Part shown: positions 46,431 through 58,929 of the stretch, one piece after another | Numbering within the stretch: position 1 is the first letter of the stretch | Layout: each line of letters begins with the position of its first letter | Assembly (NCBI GenBank): GCA_026874595.1 | Contig: CM049314.1 | Location: forward strand, 15,928,729 to 15,992,728 | From: Sipunculus nudus | Lineage: Eukaryota; Annelida; Sipuncula; Golfingiida; Sipunculidae | DNA length: 64,000 bases | Direction of reading: 5' to 3' | The notes under the pieces: generated by a model | The model's input: the letters and a program-made list of their open reading frames with translations, nothing else | Database searches by the model: none | What the model was told of the DNA's origin: nothing | Translations under genes and position numbers: made by a program

Positions 46431-49140
46431 AAACTGATGTCCCACTGCCGTTGATGTGGAACGTCAAACGGCGAAAACTGGACGAAAGCTGCTGCCTGCA
46501 TCAGATTATACTGGTGTTAAAAAGCCACGTTCAATTATAATGTTGAAAATGAGGTAACTGGTGTTCATCCACCTTTTATATGCCAAGCGTCTGAGCGTAT
46601 GCTTCGGCGTGTGAAGAATGCTAAAAGCCATTAAAAAATACAAAACCAAGATTAAGGACATATTTTTGTTTAAGTCACATTCTGAAAACTGTGGCAAATG
46701 TGTCTGGGAAAACAAAAAACAACAAGGAAAACTCCACTAAAAATAACTTTGTCAATGCTTGCCAGTCGTATTCCTCCAAAAGCTTAAAAAGACTAATCTC
46801 AACGGAAATTGAAGATTTACTGTGTGTAGACAGTGACCAGATTATTGAATGTAACCTTGCAAAATGACAGTTGTATATTTATGGTGACATTTTTTGTGTA
46901 TTTTTTTCAATGTGACTGTAAGAGGTAAAACATTTTAACAGGTTGTAAACATGTGTTGTGTTTTCCATGTGCTGAAAAGGATTCAAGATTGTGGGACACT
47001 CCGCCATAAATGTATATCTGACTCTGATGCACTTGAAGACTTGATTGATCTAAGTTACATGCCTGATATTATTTGTAATCAGTTTCATGTTAGATGTATT
47101 TTTTTAGAGAATGGTTTAGATCCCTGATCTAAAGAATACAAAGCAACATGAGAATGCATGCCTTTAAACAAAGTATTCTAGAACAATTCTTATACCACAC
47201 AGAAAATATACAGGTACGCCGCATAAATTCAAAAGTCCTTTGAAAGATGGAAATCCTGGGTATATAAAACGAAAAAGACTTTAGGGTCTCATCACCTATG
47301 TCAGGCAGTATTGTAATGATCACCATGACAATTTGATAGATGTATCATTCTTTTGCTTATAAATGAATTACAGTTACAAGATCAATGTAGCAAGATGTCT
47401 GATCTACAAAGAATATGGGAATCAGAAACTGGCAGTTCCCTCGTAGCCCTTGAAAGCTTAGTCATGCGTGTAGAAAACCTACTAAGCAAAACACAATATG
47501 CACGCCAATATGACCTTTTAAAGCACCAACATAGATATCACTGCCCACTCCTTACCAGTTACACCAAGTAGAAGACACCTTGACGCCGCCAGTTTGCAAA
47601 GATTCTCTGACAGAGCCAAAACATGGTGTAATATCTCACCATGAACCGGTTGGTGAACCAGTGCTGGTTGTTGAAACATTTTAGTTTTCTGATTGCCTTC
47701 CAAAATTATTACCTCCTAATTGTAAGGACACAAGGCGGTTTTATGCTGATGCATTTGTGCCACATTAAAACAGTTGGATGTATATGTAACAGAAGGGCTG
47801 CAGAAGCTGGAATGTGCACACCCTAAGTGTGTACTTACTGCACTTATTTAAGATGGTGAGGACGAGATGGGTGATTGTTCTGTGTAAAAAGAAAAGGGAG
47901 ACAGGAAAATGCCAGATAAGGGACTCAAATACCCCTTATGTGTTTTAGAATTCAACTGACTCAAGGTGAAAATAAACAGGTGGTATATCAGTGTGAAAAC
48001 CTCAAATTAGTGCGGTCAATTAGGCCCCTTTTAGAAACAATTGCAGATGAAAATTGTAACATTTCTACAACCATCTGCATTGTTGCAAGTGAATTTGGAA
48101 AAGGTCTATTTTCAGCGTAAACTGTTGTCCGTCAAAATATAAGACGAAAGTACAAGTAAATTTGAAAGGAATTTTTTTTTCATCAAAGAGATGAGAAATT
48201 TGATAGAGGCCTTGGGGGCTACAGGGGACCAGGTCATCATACATTCGCACATTATGTTATGCTACGGAAGCGTCTGCCAAAGCAAATGTTGGGAGTTTTG
48301 GTATAGAACGGACTTGAGACGAAACAGGCCATCTGGTGAAATACATACGAGGGAACCTAGACAATTTAGGTCAACTGGCACTCGCAAATGTTGCGAGAGG
48401 GGTAAAAACGTTGCCTTTATAAATGTCACAGCCTAAAGGTCGCATGCTAGATGCGCCTCATCCGGATATGAACATGACTCTTTTTTTTTAAAGCAGCTCG
48501 CTCGATTAATTGCTCCATAGTTATCAAAACTCAGTTAGAAAACGCAGAAGCAAAGTTTGATGAGCATATTAAAAACAATGTTGGAATAAAGCAATGCTAA
48601 TGATGCCTGGGAACTATGCCAGAATGTTCTTTAGTGCACATAATACCAGTGTAATGTCTCTGTTGTTTCCAGACGAAAATGACAAGAAAAACTTTGAGAC
48701 TGTTCTAAAAAAGTTTAGCCGAATGAGGTCATTTAACAGAGCAAATAGACCAAGTCAGTCAGATATTCAGGGATATAAAGTAAAAACTGTTGAATTTGCT
48801 GTAAAAGCTATATGAAGGATTGCTTTCAATTCGCTAGATGGCCCAACGATATGTATAAAATAGTGGAACATGTACAGGACCTCCTTCAGGATGAAAACTC
48901 GTTATAAACAATAGGTGCTATGAGTAGAGAGGGCTTGTAAGCTTGGGATAAGCTCTTCAGACACATCAGAAAAAAATTAGTGAGCAAGAGATGGCTAATG
49001 ATAGGTCGGTTGATGTTTCTAGGTTGCACTGGTTATATAGCTCCCCAACACTTCAAAGAATTTCATTTGTTGCACATAAGAAGTATTATTGTGGTAATTG
49101 TGGAAATTAAGGTCACAACAAGCTTACATGCCCAGTTGAT
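46431..49140 (+). pseudogene. RAG1L: RAG1-like recombinase fossil (ProtoRAG-type)
   Basis: This is the remnant of a DDE recombinase related to RAG1. Blocks in order on the plus strand, in changing frames: N-terminal zinc-like SHCR-CGT (46440-46463) and NEVTGVHPPFIC (46545-46583); RING half CKHVLCFPC (46944-46970); nonamer-binding-like KDGNPGYIKRKRL (47243-47281); LLSKTQY (about 47482); catalytic block DGEDEMGDCSV (47852-47884), whose GAC at 47861-47863 fits mouse D600; FRIQLTQGE and SIRPLLETIADE (47941-48055); RDEKFDRGLGG (48187-48219) fitting D708; MMPGNYARMFF (about 48600-48635); GYKVKTVEFA, then WPNDMYKIVEHVQDLL (about 48770-48890); IGAMSREGL-stop-AW-KLFRHIRKK (about 48911-48976); LHWLYSSPTLQ (about 49024-49056); and a zinc knuckle CGNCG-GHNKLTC (about 49090-49130). 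At least eight frameshifts or stops interrupt it. The catalytic E962 position is a stop. Length and domain order are close to full RAG1L. A convergent RAG2-like fossil follows. Confidence 0.85.
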
Positions 49141-50000
49141 GAGGGGCAATTTGATGAGCCCTCTTGTCTGTTTGTCCGTTAGCTGTAACCGTTTGACCTT
49201 AAAAAAAATTCCAACTGTTTCCAACAAAAACTGTTTCAAATACACATTAGATCCCATCAAGTACATATAATTTCAAACCTGAAATAGAGCTATTTTTATT
49301 GTATATATATTAACAAAATTCACATTCATTTTCATGTGAAAGCTAAATTTTTTTAAATTTTGTTCACAAATGTTAAGCTTTCCTATAAAAATAAATAATC
49401 AAACAGGTTTAAAATCAAATGTAGATTATGGGGTATAATATGCATTTGAAACAGCTATTTTATTTATTTTAAATTTTAGGGGTTTTCCAAGCAATACAAC
49501 CTTAAGATTAACTTTAAATGATGAGATTCCTTTCGAAGATGTTAAACTAGAATGACATGCTGGTCACCTTAGCGTCATGAACCATGGTTTACCATGTCAT
49601 TTACGAAAACAACATTGAGTTTTGTCCTTCCTTGAAAATGTAGAAATTCTATCGAAAGAAGCCTACTTAACGGTTTGCACTTTTCCAGAACTCAGGTTAA
49701 CAAAAATCAAAGTCCCCATTGTTCTGTTTTATGTATTAAAATGGATAAATATATGAATTCATTATAAATGACTAGGAACACCATTTGATTACATTTCACT
49801 TTGAATCATTTCACCTGTATACTGGGCAGGATGCAGTCTCATATTGGTTATACCCAAGTACTGCTTAGACTGAATCTACACACACACAACTGGAAAAGAA
49901 AAAAAATTATAACTTAACATTCCATGGCCATTCTCATTCCTGATAGAAATGGTTTTATTTTTATAACAGTGTGGTACTCCGCCATGATTAGATGTGTCAG
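49141..50000. other. Spacer between convergent RAG1-like and RAG2-like fossils
   Basis: AT-rich, without coding blocks. At about 49563-49605 it carries AGCGTCATGAACCATGGTTTAC, related to the tail of the 340-bp repeat at about 46213-46236, so a repeat may have landed here. Confidence 0.5.
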
Positions 50001-50527
50001 TCATACATTGACATATGGAATAATGCAATTATACATTATGTATTTGAATGAAACACGTCTGTAATTAAGAGTCTTTTTTATATCTGTGTATTCAGATATT
50101 GCTTCATGCATCAAGTTTTCTAGTGTTAAGGCATTGATACTTTTTACGTTTTGTTGTTTAGTTTTATTTCTGCATTTTGGATATTTATACTTCCCTTTGG
50201 GAGGATTTTCAAGAGCAATGTGTACACAAAACTGGTGTATCCACACCTCACAAAGGTAACACTGAATCCACTCTACTTTAGGAAAAGCAGACTGGTGAAT
50301 GATGCAGGGATGATATCCACATTGGTCAGCTTCAAAGACAGAGGTGCTCAGGACATTCAGTGCTTTTTGTACCCACTATCAACAAAAATCTAAGAAGCCC
50401 AAGGTACACAAGTGTGCAGCCTGCAGATTAAAACATATTTACATTACCTTTTTCTTACAAGCAGCTGTTTCTGTATTGATATGTAAGGTGCTGCTTATAT
50501 GAGGGTAGCTTTTTTCAAACAACTGAA

Positions 50528-50590
<63 letters not shown>

Positions 50591-51430
50591 CAACTGATTG
50601 TCAAGGTAATGTGAAGAGTGACCTAATATTGGTAATGGATCAGTATATTTAGTCACAACTCTTGTCGTAATCATGTTGCCTTGTACATGAAATATTGTCA
50701 AATGATTTACTTGAAGTCTTTCACCTGCTGTTCCCTAATATCGCAGTCCACCACTGACCATTATTTCATCATTTGGCAAAGCAACAGCACTGTGAAAAGA
50801 CGGTGCGGCCTCCGGCCATGCAGGAATTGTGGCCCATGAAATGATATTTTCTGCTATATTAAAAATGTATACATGTTTCTCACTGCACGGGGCTTTAAAA
50901 ATATAATGTGCATAATCAACTGTATTAGGCCTTTCTTCCAATTATTGCCCACAATAAGAATATCAGGAATCAGATGGAGACAGTCTAGTCAGGGAGTCTT
51001 CATATCTTGCTTTGGGTACTTCCCCTTCCTGACGGGGAGTAAGAAATTTGAAATACTTAAGCATTGTTGCATGTACAATAAGTCTCGCTATCAAGATCCA
51101 CCAAAGAAGCTCCATGAAGGGAAGGCACTGTAGCCCCAGTTGGTGGATTTAATTACTATATCATCTATGGATGTCACATGAATTTTCCGAATGTAGAACT
51201 ACTGTCCCTTGTAATTTCTGTATCATATCTGCATCCTGATGTTTTATAAATATATCTGTCATTATATTTTAAGTGGCATGATAAGTGCCTCTCAGGTGGG
51301 TATGCATTATTATTCGATAATTCTAGGTCGGTCTTTTTCTAGTAATTTTGGTACGCTTCTCGCTGTATTGAGTGAAACTGTACACCTCCCACTCTAGCTG
51401 GCCCATTTTGTGGCATTCTTATTGAATTCA
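50001..51430 (-). pseudogene. RAG2L: RAG2-like fossil with kelch blades and PHD finger
   Basis: Minus strand, high to low coordinate: a possible blade remnant FEFNKNATKWAS (about 51395-51430); kelch-type segments VPKARYEDSLTRLSPSDS then ILIVGNN (about 50945-51020); EKHVYIFNIAENIISWATIP (about 50825-50885), SFHSAVALPNDEIMVSGGLRY (50735-50800) and a further blade PLPILGHSSHYLDNQL (about 50590-50640), which a (TA)n expansion then interrupts. A PHD finger follows: CGYHPC (50304-50321), VEWIQCYLCEVWIHQFC (about 50220-50270), PKGKYKYPKC (50172-50201). The sixth Cys ligand (C-P-K-C) is Tyr, at 50181-50183. Kelch propeller plus C-terminal PHD, convergent to RAG1L, is the RAG2/RAG2L architecture. Frameshifts, stops and the TA tract show it is dead. 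The N-terminus is poorly defined. Confidence 0.75.
50531..50586. repeat. (TA)n microsatellite inside the RAG2-like fossil
   Basis: About 28 TA units within the kelch-coding region, grown after the gene lost function. Confidence 0.95.
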
Positions 51431-52930
51431 AAAATAGTATTAACAAACATATAATATCTTTAGCTCACATGTGACCTGTACCCTTGGCAATTTGCATTTC
51501 ATATGATCTGCTATGACATGTGAAACAGTTTATCCAGCTTGCATACAGGAATCATGCACAAGGTAATAAAAAAAAAGCATCTATCAAGCCCTAAAATATA
51601 TGTTAACATGCAACAGTTAAGTGAGAATTAATCAAGCCATATTTTCAATTTTCTCATAAACCTATTTGTAATATATGAAAATAGCAGTCATAGCAAGTTG
51701 TTGACTGGTCAAAATTGCAAATTTATCCCTGATAATGATAGCAGGCATGTCACATTTTAAAACTTAAATATTGTAGGAAAGTTATGCCAGGTGTCAAATA
51801 TAAATTTTTCTGCAGGTTTTGCCACTGAAAAATTAGTTAAATTTGAAGGCGTTTCCTATATGAAAATAGAAAAACGTGCTTTTACAGTATTATCATATAG
51901 GAAGTATTTACAGGTCTAGTGACCGTTTGATCATTGGGGCTCTTTTCTCAACATTTACAATACAAGCCCTTATACAAACTGGTATATTATGTATATTATC
52001 ATAAGGAAAATTTACAGATTTCACTTCAATATACAAACAACAACATTCAATTTCAAGACATTCCGTTAAATAATTTAATATTATTATAGACTAATAATTA
52101 ACAATTATAGGTTACCATCATCAACCCCACAAGCCTAATCATTTTACTATTTGCAAGGATAATTTTTAAAATAAATAATATAGTACCCAAAATATAGTAC
52201 ACTTGAATATAGTATGATCTTTTCTGCCCCCCATCCCTTTCCCTTAAAAACTACAACTCATACAAGTGCTTAGCTTTTGACATAATATTAATAAATTTTT
52301 GCATTTTTATGAAACTGAAAATAAGTTATGCTACACAACAATTCAGTTACAGTTGTGTTACCTTTCATTCTTTACCTGGTCTGGCCCAGTAAACTAGAAG
52401 AATCCAGTGGATCGCCATTGTCCTTAAGATCTGAAATAACGTCGCGCCTGTACTGCAGGCATACTGTAACTCATGACGTTTGTCATGACAAGTCATATTC
52501 CCGATTTGCAAGGAATAAATTATTTATGCTTATGTCTTTTTATCAAGAAAATCTTTTATGTGATTCAGTCTGCAAGACTTATTGTTAAACCGGTGTATTA
52601 CAAATCGATTCACAAGTAACAACGCATTGAAAAAAATGATATTTTCGTATGATCATCAACTCCGCCGTGCATTAAGCCTGATATTTTTTTTGGTTGCCGG
52701 TTGAAACGAAAGTGAGCTATTTACTTAGAACAAGGTGCGCATGCGTTATGACTGGGACAATCCTTAGTAGGTTAGTTCGTTTGACTACGCTAAAACTTCT
52801 GGATGTAAAGAGGTAATGCTAATATATGCTAGAATATGACTATTATGAATAAATATTTAGATTGACATGTTAAGTATAACGTAACATGTTTCAATCTTAA
52901 ATATCATGTAACATGTGTAATACATTGTCA
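51431..52930. other. No gene recognised
   Basis: AT-rich sequence between the RAG2-like fossil and the 102-bp array. A minus-strand open stretch at about 52385-52485 (M..MAIHWILLVYW) with a possible donor is not convincing. RAG-type terminal repeats should be sought here, but none was identified by eye. Confidence 0.4.
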
Positions 52931-55074
52931 TGCAGGGCTATCGGCTTATTGTTCGGAGCAAATATGTATTGTTATGGTAGGCCAGATTGTTACGGTATCA
53001 AGAATGTAATGTGATGCAGGACTGTTGACTTCTTGTTGGGAGTACATGTTTATAATTATCGCAGGCCTAATTGTTATAGCAGAACAAATTGTTATTGCTG
53101 ACAAGATGACTACAGTATCCATAATGTCAGGTGATGCAGGACTGTTGACTTATTGTTGGAAGTACATGTTTATTGTTATGGCAGGCCTCATTGCTATTGC
53201 TGACTTGATGACTACGGTATCCATAATGTCAGGTGATACAGGACTGTTGACTTATTGTTGGGAGTACATGTTTATTGTTATGGCAGGCCTAATTGTTATT
53301 GCTGACTTGATGACTACGGGATCCAGATTGTCAGGTGATACAGGACTGTTGGCTTATTGTTAGGAGTACATGTTTATTGTTATAGCAGGCCTAATTGTTA
53401 TTGCAGACTTGAAGACTACGGTATCCAGATTGTCAGAAGATACAGGACTGTTGGCTTATTGTTTGGAGTACATGTTTATTGTTATGGCAGGCCTAATTGT
53501 TATTGCTGACTTGAAGACTACGGTATCCATAATGTCAGATGACACAGGACTGTTGACTTATTGTTGGGAGTACAAGTTAATTGTTATGGCAGGCCTAATT
53601 GTTATTGCTGACTTGAAGACTACGGTATCCAGATTGTCAGAAGACTGTTGGCTTATTTTTGGGAGTACATGTTTATTGTTATGGCAGGCCTAATTGTTAT
53701 TGCTGACTTGATGACTACGGTATCCATAATGTCAGGTGATACAGGACTATTGGCTTATTGTTGGGAGTACATGTTTATTGTTATGGCAGGCCTAATTGTT
53801 ATTGCTGACTTGACGACTACGGTATCCATAATGTCAGATGATACAGGACTGTTGGCTTATTGTTGGGAGTACATGTTTATTGTTATGGCAGGCCTAATTG
53901 TTATTGCTGACTTGATTACTACGGTATCCATAATGTCAGGTGATACAGGACTGTTGACTTATTGTTGGGAGTATATGTTTATTGTTATGGTAGGCCTAAT
54001 TGTTACGGTATCAAGAATGTCATGTGATGCAGTACTGTTGACTAATTGTTGGGAGTACATGTTTATTATTATCGCAGGCCTAATTGTTATGGCAGAACTA
54101 ATTGTTATTGCTGACAAGATGACTACGGTATCCAGATTGTCAGGTGATACAGGACTGTTGACTTATTGTTAGGAGTACATGTTTATTCCTATGGCAGGCC
54201 TAATTGTTATTGCTGACTTGATGACTACAGTATCCAGAATGTCAGATGGTACAGGACTGTTGGCTTATTGTTGGGAGTCCATGTTTATTGTTATGGCAGG
54301 CCTATTTGTTATTGCTGACTTGAAGACTACGGTATCCAGATTGTCAGATGATACAGGTCTGTTGGCTTATTGTTGGGAGTACATGTTTATTGTTATGGCA
54401 GGCCTAATTGTTATTGCTGACTTGAAGACTACGGTATCCATAATGTCAGATGATACAGGACGGTTGGCTTATTGTTGGGAGTACATGTTTATAGTTATGG
54501 CAGGCCTAATTGTTATTGCTGACTTGATGACTACGGTATCCATAATGTCAGGTGATACAGGACTGTTGGCTTATTCTTGGGAGTACATGTTTATTGTTAT
54601 GGCAGGCCTAATTTTTATTGCTGACTTGATGACTAGGGTATCCAGATTGTCAGATGATACAGGACTGTTGCCTTATTGTTGGGAGTACATGTTTATTGTT
54701 ATGGCAGGCCTTATTGTTATTGCTGACTTGATGACTACGGTATCCAGATTGTCAGATGATACAGGACTCTTGGCTTATTGTTGGGAGTACATGTTTTTTG
54801 TTTTTGCAGGCCTAATTGTTATTGCTGATTTGAAGACTATGGTATCCATAATGTCAGATGATACAGGACTGTTGACTTATTGTTGGGAGTACATGTTTAT
54901 AATGATCGCAGGCCTAATTTTTATGGCAGGCCTAATTGTTATTGCAGACTTGATGACTACGATATCCAGATTGTCAGAAGATACAGGACTGTTGGCTTAT
55001 TGTTTGGAGTACATGTTTATTGTTATGGCATGCCTAATTGTTATTGCTGACTTGATGACTACGGTATCCATAAT

Positions 55075-56906
55075 GTCAGGTGATACAGGACTGTTAACTT
55101 ATTGTTGGGAGTATATGTTTATTGTTATGGTAGGCCTGATTGTTACGGTATCAAGAATGTCATGTGATGCAGGACTGTTGACTAATTGTTGGAAGTACAT
55201 GTTTATTATTATCGCGGGCCTAATTGTTATGGCAGAACTAATTGTTATTGCTGACAAGATGACTACAGTATCCATAATGTCAGGTGATACATTACTATTG
55301 ACTTATTGTTGGGAGTACATGTTTATTGTTATAGCAGGCCTCATTGCTATTGCTGACTTGATGACTACAGTATCCATAATGTCAGGTGATACAGGACGGT
55401 TGGCTTATTGTTGGGAGTACATGTTTATTGTTATGGCAGGCCTAATTGTTATTGCTGACTTGATGACTACGGTATCCAGATTGTCAGATGATACAAGACT
55501 GTTGGCTTATTGTTAGGAGTACATGTTTATTGTTATAGCAGGCCTATTTGTTATTGCTGACTTCAAGACTATGGTATCCATAATGTCAGATGATACAGGA
55601 CTGTTGATTGATTGTTAGGAGTACATGTTTATTGTTATAGCAGGCCAATTGTTATTGCTGACTTGGTGACTACGGTATGCAAAACGTCAGGGGATACAAG
55701 ACGGTTGGCTTATTGTTGGGAGTACATGTTTATTGTTATGGCAGTCCTAATTGTTATTGCTGACTTGATGACTATGGTATCCAGATTGTCAGATGATACA
55801 GGACTGTTGGCTTATTGTTAGGAGTACATGTTTATTCTTATAGCAGACCTATTTGTTATTGCTGACTTGAAGACTACGGTATCCCTAATGTCAGATGATA
55901 CAGGACTGTTGATTTATTGTTAGGAGTACATGTTTATTGTTATAGCAGGCCAATTGTTATTGCTGACTTGGTGAATACGGTATCCATAATGTCAGGTGAT
56001 ACAGGACTGTTAACTTATTGTTGGGAGTATATGTTTATTGTTATGGTAGGCCTGATTGTTACGGTATCAAGAATGTCATGTGATGCAGGACTGTTGACTA
56101 ATTGTTGGAAGTACATGTTTATTATTATCGCGGGCCTAATTGTTATGGCAGAACTAATTGTTATTGCTGACAAGATGACTACAGTATCCATAATGTCAGG
56201 TGATACATTACTATTGACTTATTGTTGGGAGTACATGTTTATTGTTATAGCAGGCCTCATTGCTATTGCTGACTTGATGACTACAGTATCCATAATGTCA
56301 GGTGATACAGGACGGTTGGCTTATTGTTGGGAGTACATGTTTATTGTTATGGCAGGCCTAATTGTTATTGCTGACTTGATGACTACGGTATCCAGATTGT
56401 CAGATGATACAAGACTGTTGGCTTATTGTTAGGAGTACATGTTTATTGTTATAGCAGGCCTATTTGTTATTGCTGACTTCAAGACTATGGTATCCATAAT
56501 GTCAGATGATACAGGACTGTTGATTGATTGTTAGGAGTACATGTTTATTGTTATAGCAGGCCAATTGTTATTGCTGACTTGGTGACTACGGTATGCAAAA
56601 CGTCAGGGGATACAAGACGGTTGGCTTATTGTTGGGAGTACATGTTTATTGTTATGGCAGTCCTAATGGTTATTGCTGACTTGATGACTATGGTATCCAG
56701 ATTGTCAGATGATACAGGACTGTTGGCTTATTGTTAGGAGTACATGTTTATTCTTATAGCAGACCTATTTGTTATTGCTGACTTGAAGACTACGGTATCC
56801 CTAATGTCAGATGATACAGGACTGTTGATTTATTGTTAGGAGTACATGTTTATTGTTATAGCAGGCCAATTGTTATTGCTGACTTGGTGAATACGGTATC
56901 CATAAC
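55075..56906 (+). repeat. 916-bp higher-order tandem duplication within the array
   Basis: 55075-55990 and 55991-56906 are near-identical nine-unit blocks. Landmark variants recur exactly 916 nt apart, such as GGACTGTTAACTTATTG (55087 and 56003), TACATTACTATTGAC and GGTATGCAAAACGTCAG. A diverged third relative begins near 57746. Confidence 0.85.
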
Positions 56907-58929
56907 GTCAGGGGATACAGGACTGTTGGCTTATTGTTGGGAGTACATGTTTATTCTTATAGCAGGCCTATTTGTTATTGCTGACTTGAAGACTACGGTA
57001 TCCATAATGTCAGATGATACAGGACTGTTGACTTATTGTTAGGAGTACATGTTTATTGTGATTGCAGGCCTTATTGTTATCGTGCCTTGATGACTACGGT
57101 ATCCATAATGTCAGGTGATACAGGACGGTTGGCTTATTGTTGGGAATACATGTTTATTGTTATGGCAGGCCTAATTGTTATTGCTGACTTGATGACTACG
57201 GTATCCAGATTGTCAGATGATACATGACTGTTGGCTTATTGTTGGGAGTACATGTTTATTGTTATAGCAGGCCTATCTGTTATTGCTGACTTGAAGACTA
57301 CGGTATCAATGATGTCAGATGATACAGGACTGTTGATTTATTGTTAGGAGTACATGTTTATTGTTTTAGCAGGCCAATTTGTTATTGCTGACATGATGAC
57401 TACAGTATCCAGATTGTAAGATGATACAGGACAGTTGGCTTATTATTAGGAGTACATGTTTATTGTTATGGCAGGCCTAATTGTTATTACTGACTTGATG
57501 AATACGGAACCCATAATGTCAGATGATACAGGACTGTTGACTAATTGTTGGGAGTACATGTTTATTATGATCGCAGACCGAATTTTTATGGCAGGCCTAA
57601 TTGTTATTGCAGACTTGATGACTACGGTATCCAGATAGTCAGAAGATACAGGACTGTTGGCTTATTGTTTGGAGTACATGTTTATTGTTATGGCATGCCT
57701 AATTGTTATTGCTGACTTGATGACTACGGTATCCATAATGTCAGGTGATACTTGACTGTTAACTTATTGTTGGGAGTATATGTTTATTGTTATGGTAGGC
57801 CTGATTGTTACGGTATCAAGAATGTCATGTGATGCAGGACTGTTGACTAATTGTTGGAAGTACATGTTTATTATTATCGCAGGCCTAATTGTTATGGCAG
57901 AACTAATTGTTATTGCTGACAAGATGACTACAGTTTCCATAATGTCAGGTGATACAGGACTGTTGACTTATTGTTGGGAGTACATGTTTATTGTTATAGC
58001 AGGCCTCATTGCTATTGCTGACTTGATGAATACGGTATCCATAATGTCAGGTGATACAGGACGGTTGGCTTATTGTTGGGAGTACATGTTTATTGTTATG
58101 GCAGGCCTAATTGTTATTGCTGACTTGATGACTACGGTATCCAGATTGTCAGATGATACAAGACTGTTGGCTTATTGTTGGGAGTACATGTTTATTGTTA
58201 TAGCAGGCCTATTTGTTATTGCTGACTTCAAGAATACGGTATCCATAATGTCAGATGATACAGGACTGTTGATTGATTGTTAGGAGTACATGTTTATTGT
58301 TATAGCAGGCCAATTGCTATTGCTGACTTGGTGACAACGGTATCCAAAACGTCAGGGGATACAAGACGGTTGACTTATTGTTGGGAGTACATGTTTATTG
58401 TTATGGCAGGTCTAATTGTTATTGCTGACTTGATCACTACGGTATCCAGATTGTCAGATGATACAGGATTGTTGACTTATTGTTGGGAGTACATGTTTAT
58501 TGTCAAAGCAGGCCTTATTGTTATTGCTAACTTGATCACTACGGTTTCCATATTGTTAGATGATACAGGACTGTTGGCTTATTGTTGGGGTACATGTTTA
58601 CTGTTATGGCAGGCCTAATTGTTATTGCTGACTTGATGACTACGGTATCCATAATGTCACGTGATACAGGACTGTTGAATAATTGTTGGGAGTTCATGTT
58701 TATTGTTATGGCAGGCCTGATTGTTTTTGCTGTGTTGATATGACACCGGTATTAGGATGTCAGGTGATACAGGACTGTTGACTTTCTGTTGGGTGTACAT
58801 GTGTATTTTTATGGCAGGCCTGATTGTTTTTGCTGAGTTGATGACTACAGAATCCATGTCAGATGATACAGGACTGTTGACTTATTGTTGGGAGTACCTG
58901 TTAATTGCTTTGGCAGGCCTTATTGTTAT

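Noticed and set aside
50873-51133. Plus-strand 86-codon ORF
   Set aside because: It is antisense to the kelch-coding fragment of the RAG2-like fossil and shows no domain.
52385-52490. Minus-strand first exon for the RAG2-like gene (MAIHWILLVYW)
   Set aside because: No similarity to RAG2 N-termini and too far from the kelch fragments to join with confidence.
43700-52930. RAG heptamer-like terminal repeats (CACAATG-type words)
   Set aside because: Single seven-base matches, for example CATTGTG at about 46303, are expected by chance. No pair in the right orientation with flanking duplications was found by eye.
54179-55516. 445-codon ORF as a protein-coding gene
   Set aside because: It is the 102-bp repeat read in its single stop-free frame. 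Neighbouring units carry stops and frameshifts, and there is no start, splice or promoter support.
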